Shown here: in pieces, positions 4,810 through 6,230 of the stretch | Layout: every line of letters begins with the position of its first letter | How positions within the stretch are numbered: the stretch's first letter is position 1 | NCBI GenBank assembly: GCA_024643945.1 | Contig: JAHELX010000371.1 | Span: 1 to 6,230, forward strand | Source: Anaerolineales bacterium | GTDB taxonomy: Bacteria > Chloroflexota > Anaerolineae > 4572-78 > NAK82 | DNA length: 6,230 nucleotides | Reading direction: 5' to 3' | Program-made: the position numbers and the translations under genes | Notes under the pieces: model-generated | Database searches by the model: none | What the model was told of the DNA's origin: nothing | The model's input: the letters and a program-made list of their open reading frames with translations, nothing else

Positions 4810-5737
4810 TTTGCAATCCAGGTTTCTGGGCAGCATGCTGGGCAGCGCCCTGGGGGATGCTATTGGCGAACTGGCCTTCCAGTGTCTGGGGGAAGCGGAT
4901 CTGCGTTCCAAGATCGCTTACGCCAAGGTCCTCCTTTACACCGATGACACGGCCATGGCCATCGGCCTGGCCGAGTCCATCCTCGAGGTCGGTCACCTCG
5001 ATCCACAACATCTGGGCGACACCTTCCACGCCAATTACATGCGTGAACCCTGGCGGGGCTATGCCATCGGTCCTCCCACAATTTTCGCCTTGGTGGCAAA
5101 GGGTGAGATGCCCTATGCCGAGGCAGCACGACGTCTGTTTGACGGCCAGGGCTCCTTTGGTAACGGGGCGGCTATGCGGATTGCGCCGCTGGCCCTCTTC
5201 TTTCACGATGCGCCGGACCTCTACCAGCAAGTCCGCGCCTCGGCGGTCGTGACCCACGCCCACCCCATTGGCATAGATGGGGCGGCTGTGCTGGCCAAGG
5301 CGATCGCCCAGGCGCTGACTCTTTCCCCCCAGGACCCCTTCCCCTTCGAACCCTTCTGCCAGAACCTGATTGACTTCGCTCGTACCGCCGAAATCCGGGA
5401 CAAGATGGAGCTGGTCAAAACCTTGATCGTCGACCAGGTGCCTCCGTCCGACGCAGCCCAGCACCTGGGGCAAGGCGTGGCTGTGCATGAGTCAATGCCT
5501 TTCGCCCTTTACGCTTTTCTATGTCACCCCCGATCCTTCGAGGCCTGCCTCTTCTGCGCCGTCCTGAACGGAGGGGACCGGGACACGCTGGGTGCCATGG
5601 CCGGTGCCGTCTCGGGCGCTTACCTGGGAGTCGAAGCCATCCCCCCAACCTGGCGAGACAAGCTGGAGAATCGCCAGTATATGCAACAACTGGCACGCAG
5701 CCTGGCACAACTACCGAAGCGCTGGCAGGCCATCTGA
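4802..5737 (+). CDS. ADP-ribosylglycohydrolase, ARH3-like
   Basis: A 311-residue, normal-length member of the ADP-ribosyl(dinitrogen reductase) glycohydrolase family: Mg-dependent, all-helical cytosolic enzymes that remove ADP-ribose from proteins or cleave ADP-ribose derivatives. Metal ligands are all present: YTDDTAM (46-52; T47, D48, D49) and GGDRDT (257-262; D259, D261, T262). Other motifs are GSALGDAIG (14-22), RGYAIGPPTIF (85-95), GSFGNGAAMR (117-126), THAHPIGIDGA (151-161) and LGQGVAVHES (222-231). YTDDTAMA, RGYxxG, GSFGNGxAMR and the LGxGxAxxESxPxAxY stretch resemble the ARH3 branch, known to act on Ser-ADP-ribose, poly-ADP-ribose and O-acetyl-ADP-ribose, more than arginine-specific DraG. 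Odd point: the Glu usually four residues after GDxxG is Phe26 here, and Glu23 sits directly after GDAIG. The start is GTG 4802, overlapping the TPR stop. TTG 4811 is an alternative with AGGTGG at 4800-4805 as ribosome binding site, 3 residues shorter. No ADP-ribosyltransferase is in the window. Confidence 0.92.
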   Translation: MGNLQSRFLGSMLGSALGDAIGELAFQCLGEADLRSKIAYAKVLLYTDDTAMAIGLAESILEVGHLDPQHLGDTFHANYMREPWRGYAIGPPTIFALVAKGEMPYAEAARRLFDGQGSFGNGAAMRIAPLALFFHDAPDLYQQVRASAVVTHAHPIGIDGAAVLAKAIAQALTLSPQDPFPFEPFCQNLIDFARTAEIRDKMELVKTLIVDQVPPSDAAQHLGQGVAVHESMPFALYAFLCHPRSFEACLFCAVLNGGDRDTLGAMAGAVSGAYLGVEAIPPTWRDKLENRQYMQQLARSLAQLPKRWQAI

Positions 5738-5747
5738 AAAGTCGTGG

Positions 5748-5790
5748 GGCGGGCTTTCTAGCCTGCCTAAGCCGCGGATTTCAGCCGGCT
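5748..5790. terminator. two stem-loops between convergent genes, possible bidirectional terminator
   Basis: GGCGGGCT (5748-5755) pairs with AGCCTGCC (5760-5767), eight pairs including one G-T, around a TTCT loop. AGCCG (5770-5774) pairs with CGGCT (5786-5790). They fill half of the 86-bp gap between the hydrolase stop and the end of the minus-strand gene, where both transcripts should end. No T-run follows directly on the plus strand. On the minus strand a TTTT comes only about ten bases after the outer stem (5737-5740 region), so intrinsic termination is uncertain. Confidence 0.35.
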
Positions 5791-5823
5791 CACACGCCTC
5801 AGCGCCTTCAGCGATTCATCCCT

Positions 5824-6230
5824 TCATGGCGTAGCAGATTGCAGAATGACCGGCAAGAAAACCGTATGCGGCCCGTCGCCCAGGCGGACCTCGTCCAGGG
5901 ATACCTGGCCGCCCGTCAGGTGAAAGCTCACGCTGAGCGTTCCGGTATATTGACTGGGCTGATCCAGAGCCAGCCAGGCATGCTGCCACCCGACTGCGGT
6001 ACTCTCGGTGAAGACTTTCGAGGCCAGCGGCGTGCTTCCCTGGCTGAGGGTCACCTCAAAGCTATCCCCCCCTGTCAGCGACGGGTTATACCAGAAGGAG
6101 AGGGTGGGGTTGTAAACGCCGGAGAGAACGGCGGCTTGCATCAGGGTGATGGCGCCGGTCAGTTCCAGGCTGGCTTTTCCGCTGCGGTGATCTCCACTGA
6201 AGACGGTCGCACTCCCCCCTGATTGAGTCC
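5824..6230 (-). CDS. C-terminal part of an exported beta-sandwich protein (5' end outside the window)
   Basis: The frame stays open from its stop (5824-5826) to the right edge, giving 134 visible C-terminal residues of a larger protein. The Met codon at 6139-6141 is internal, because the same reading continues upstream with in-register domain sequence (SGDHRSGKASLELTG). The visible part looks like a jelly-roll/MAM- or carbohydrate-binding-like module: short alternating hydrophobic strands such as TLSFWYN, DSFEVTL, GWQHAWLAL, GTLSVSFHL and SLDEVRLGD, the last being a common closing strand in such domains. It ends in TVFLPVILQSATP. A tail of this LPVIL type is common, from memory, at the ends of secreted or surface Chloroflexota proteins, where it may serve for sorting or anchoring. 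There is no catalytic motif, and the full product (for example a protease, glycosidase or adhesin) cannot be named. It converges on the hydrolase gene. Confidence 0.75.
   Translation of the reverse strand, partial: TQSGGSATVFSGDHRSGKASLELTGAITLMQAAVLSGVYNPTLSFWYNPSLTGGDSFEVTLSQGSTPLASKVFTESTAVGWQHAWLALDQPSQYTGTLSVSFHLTGGQVSLDEVRLGDGPHTVFLPVILQSATP

Noticed and set aside
4661..5488. 275-codon antisense frame across the TPR and hydrolase genes
   Set aside because: It opposes two coding regions with clear protein motifs. Its His/Gln/Gly-rich product matches no family.
5521..6222. 233-codon plus-strand frame crossing the hydrolase end and the spacer
   Set aside because: It starts inside the hydrolase in another frame, runs over the stem-loops and is antisense to the exported protein, whose beta-strand pattern and tail are convincing.

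Overview
The window most likely comes from a member of the Chloroflexota (Anaerolineae or Caldilineae-like). The best clue is the truncated minus-strand gene at the right edge, which ends in the hydrophobic tail VFLPVILQ. From memory, tails of the LP[LV][VI]L type are common at the C-termini of exported Chloroflexota proteins. The GC-rich coding sequence and a dispersed-looking palindromic repeat starting GTAGGGGC fit this, but no marker gene is present, so the assignment is an inference.

Layout, left to right. Positions 1-164 are a structured, gene-free leader. Positions 165-1343 encode a complete PLP-dependent enzyme of the Cys/Met transsulfuration family. Positions 1344-1764 hold no gene. 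They contain a roughly 100-bp imperfect palindromic element (1381-1480), two good -10 boxes (1530-1535 and 1561-1566), and a cluster of five AAGTG/CACTT half-sites (1625-1688). This control region precedes a regulator with two tandem XRE-type helix-turn-helix domains (preferred start 1765). After a 95-bp gap comes a tightly packed cluster: a soluble GAF-GAF-HisKA_3-HATPase histidine kinase (2535-4280), a small TPR protein (4273-4809) and an ADP-ribosylglycohydrolase of ARH3 type (4802-5737). The genes overlap by 8 bp at each junction. A convergent 86-bp spacer with stem-loops then separates this cluster from the C-terminal part of an exported beta-sandwich protein on the minus strand (5824 to the edge).

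How the genes may work together (inference). The kinase, TPR protein and hydrolase look co-transcribed and translationally coupled. That suggests a cytoplasmic signalling module in which GAF-sensed input and phosphorelay are linked, through a TPR adaptor, to removal of ADP-ribose from a target. No response regulator and no ADP-ribosyltransferase lie in the window. The tandem-HTH regulator is probably autoregulated through the half-site array, and may or may not control the kinase cluster. The transsulfuration enzyme looks metabolically independent.
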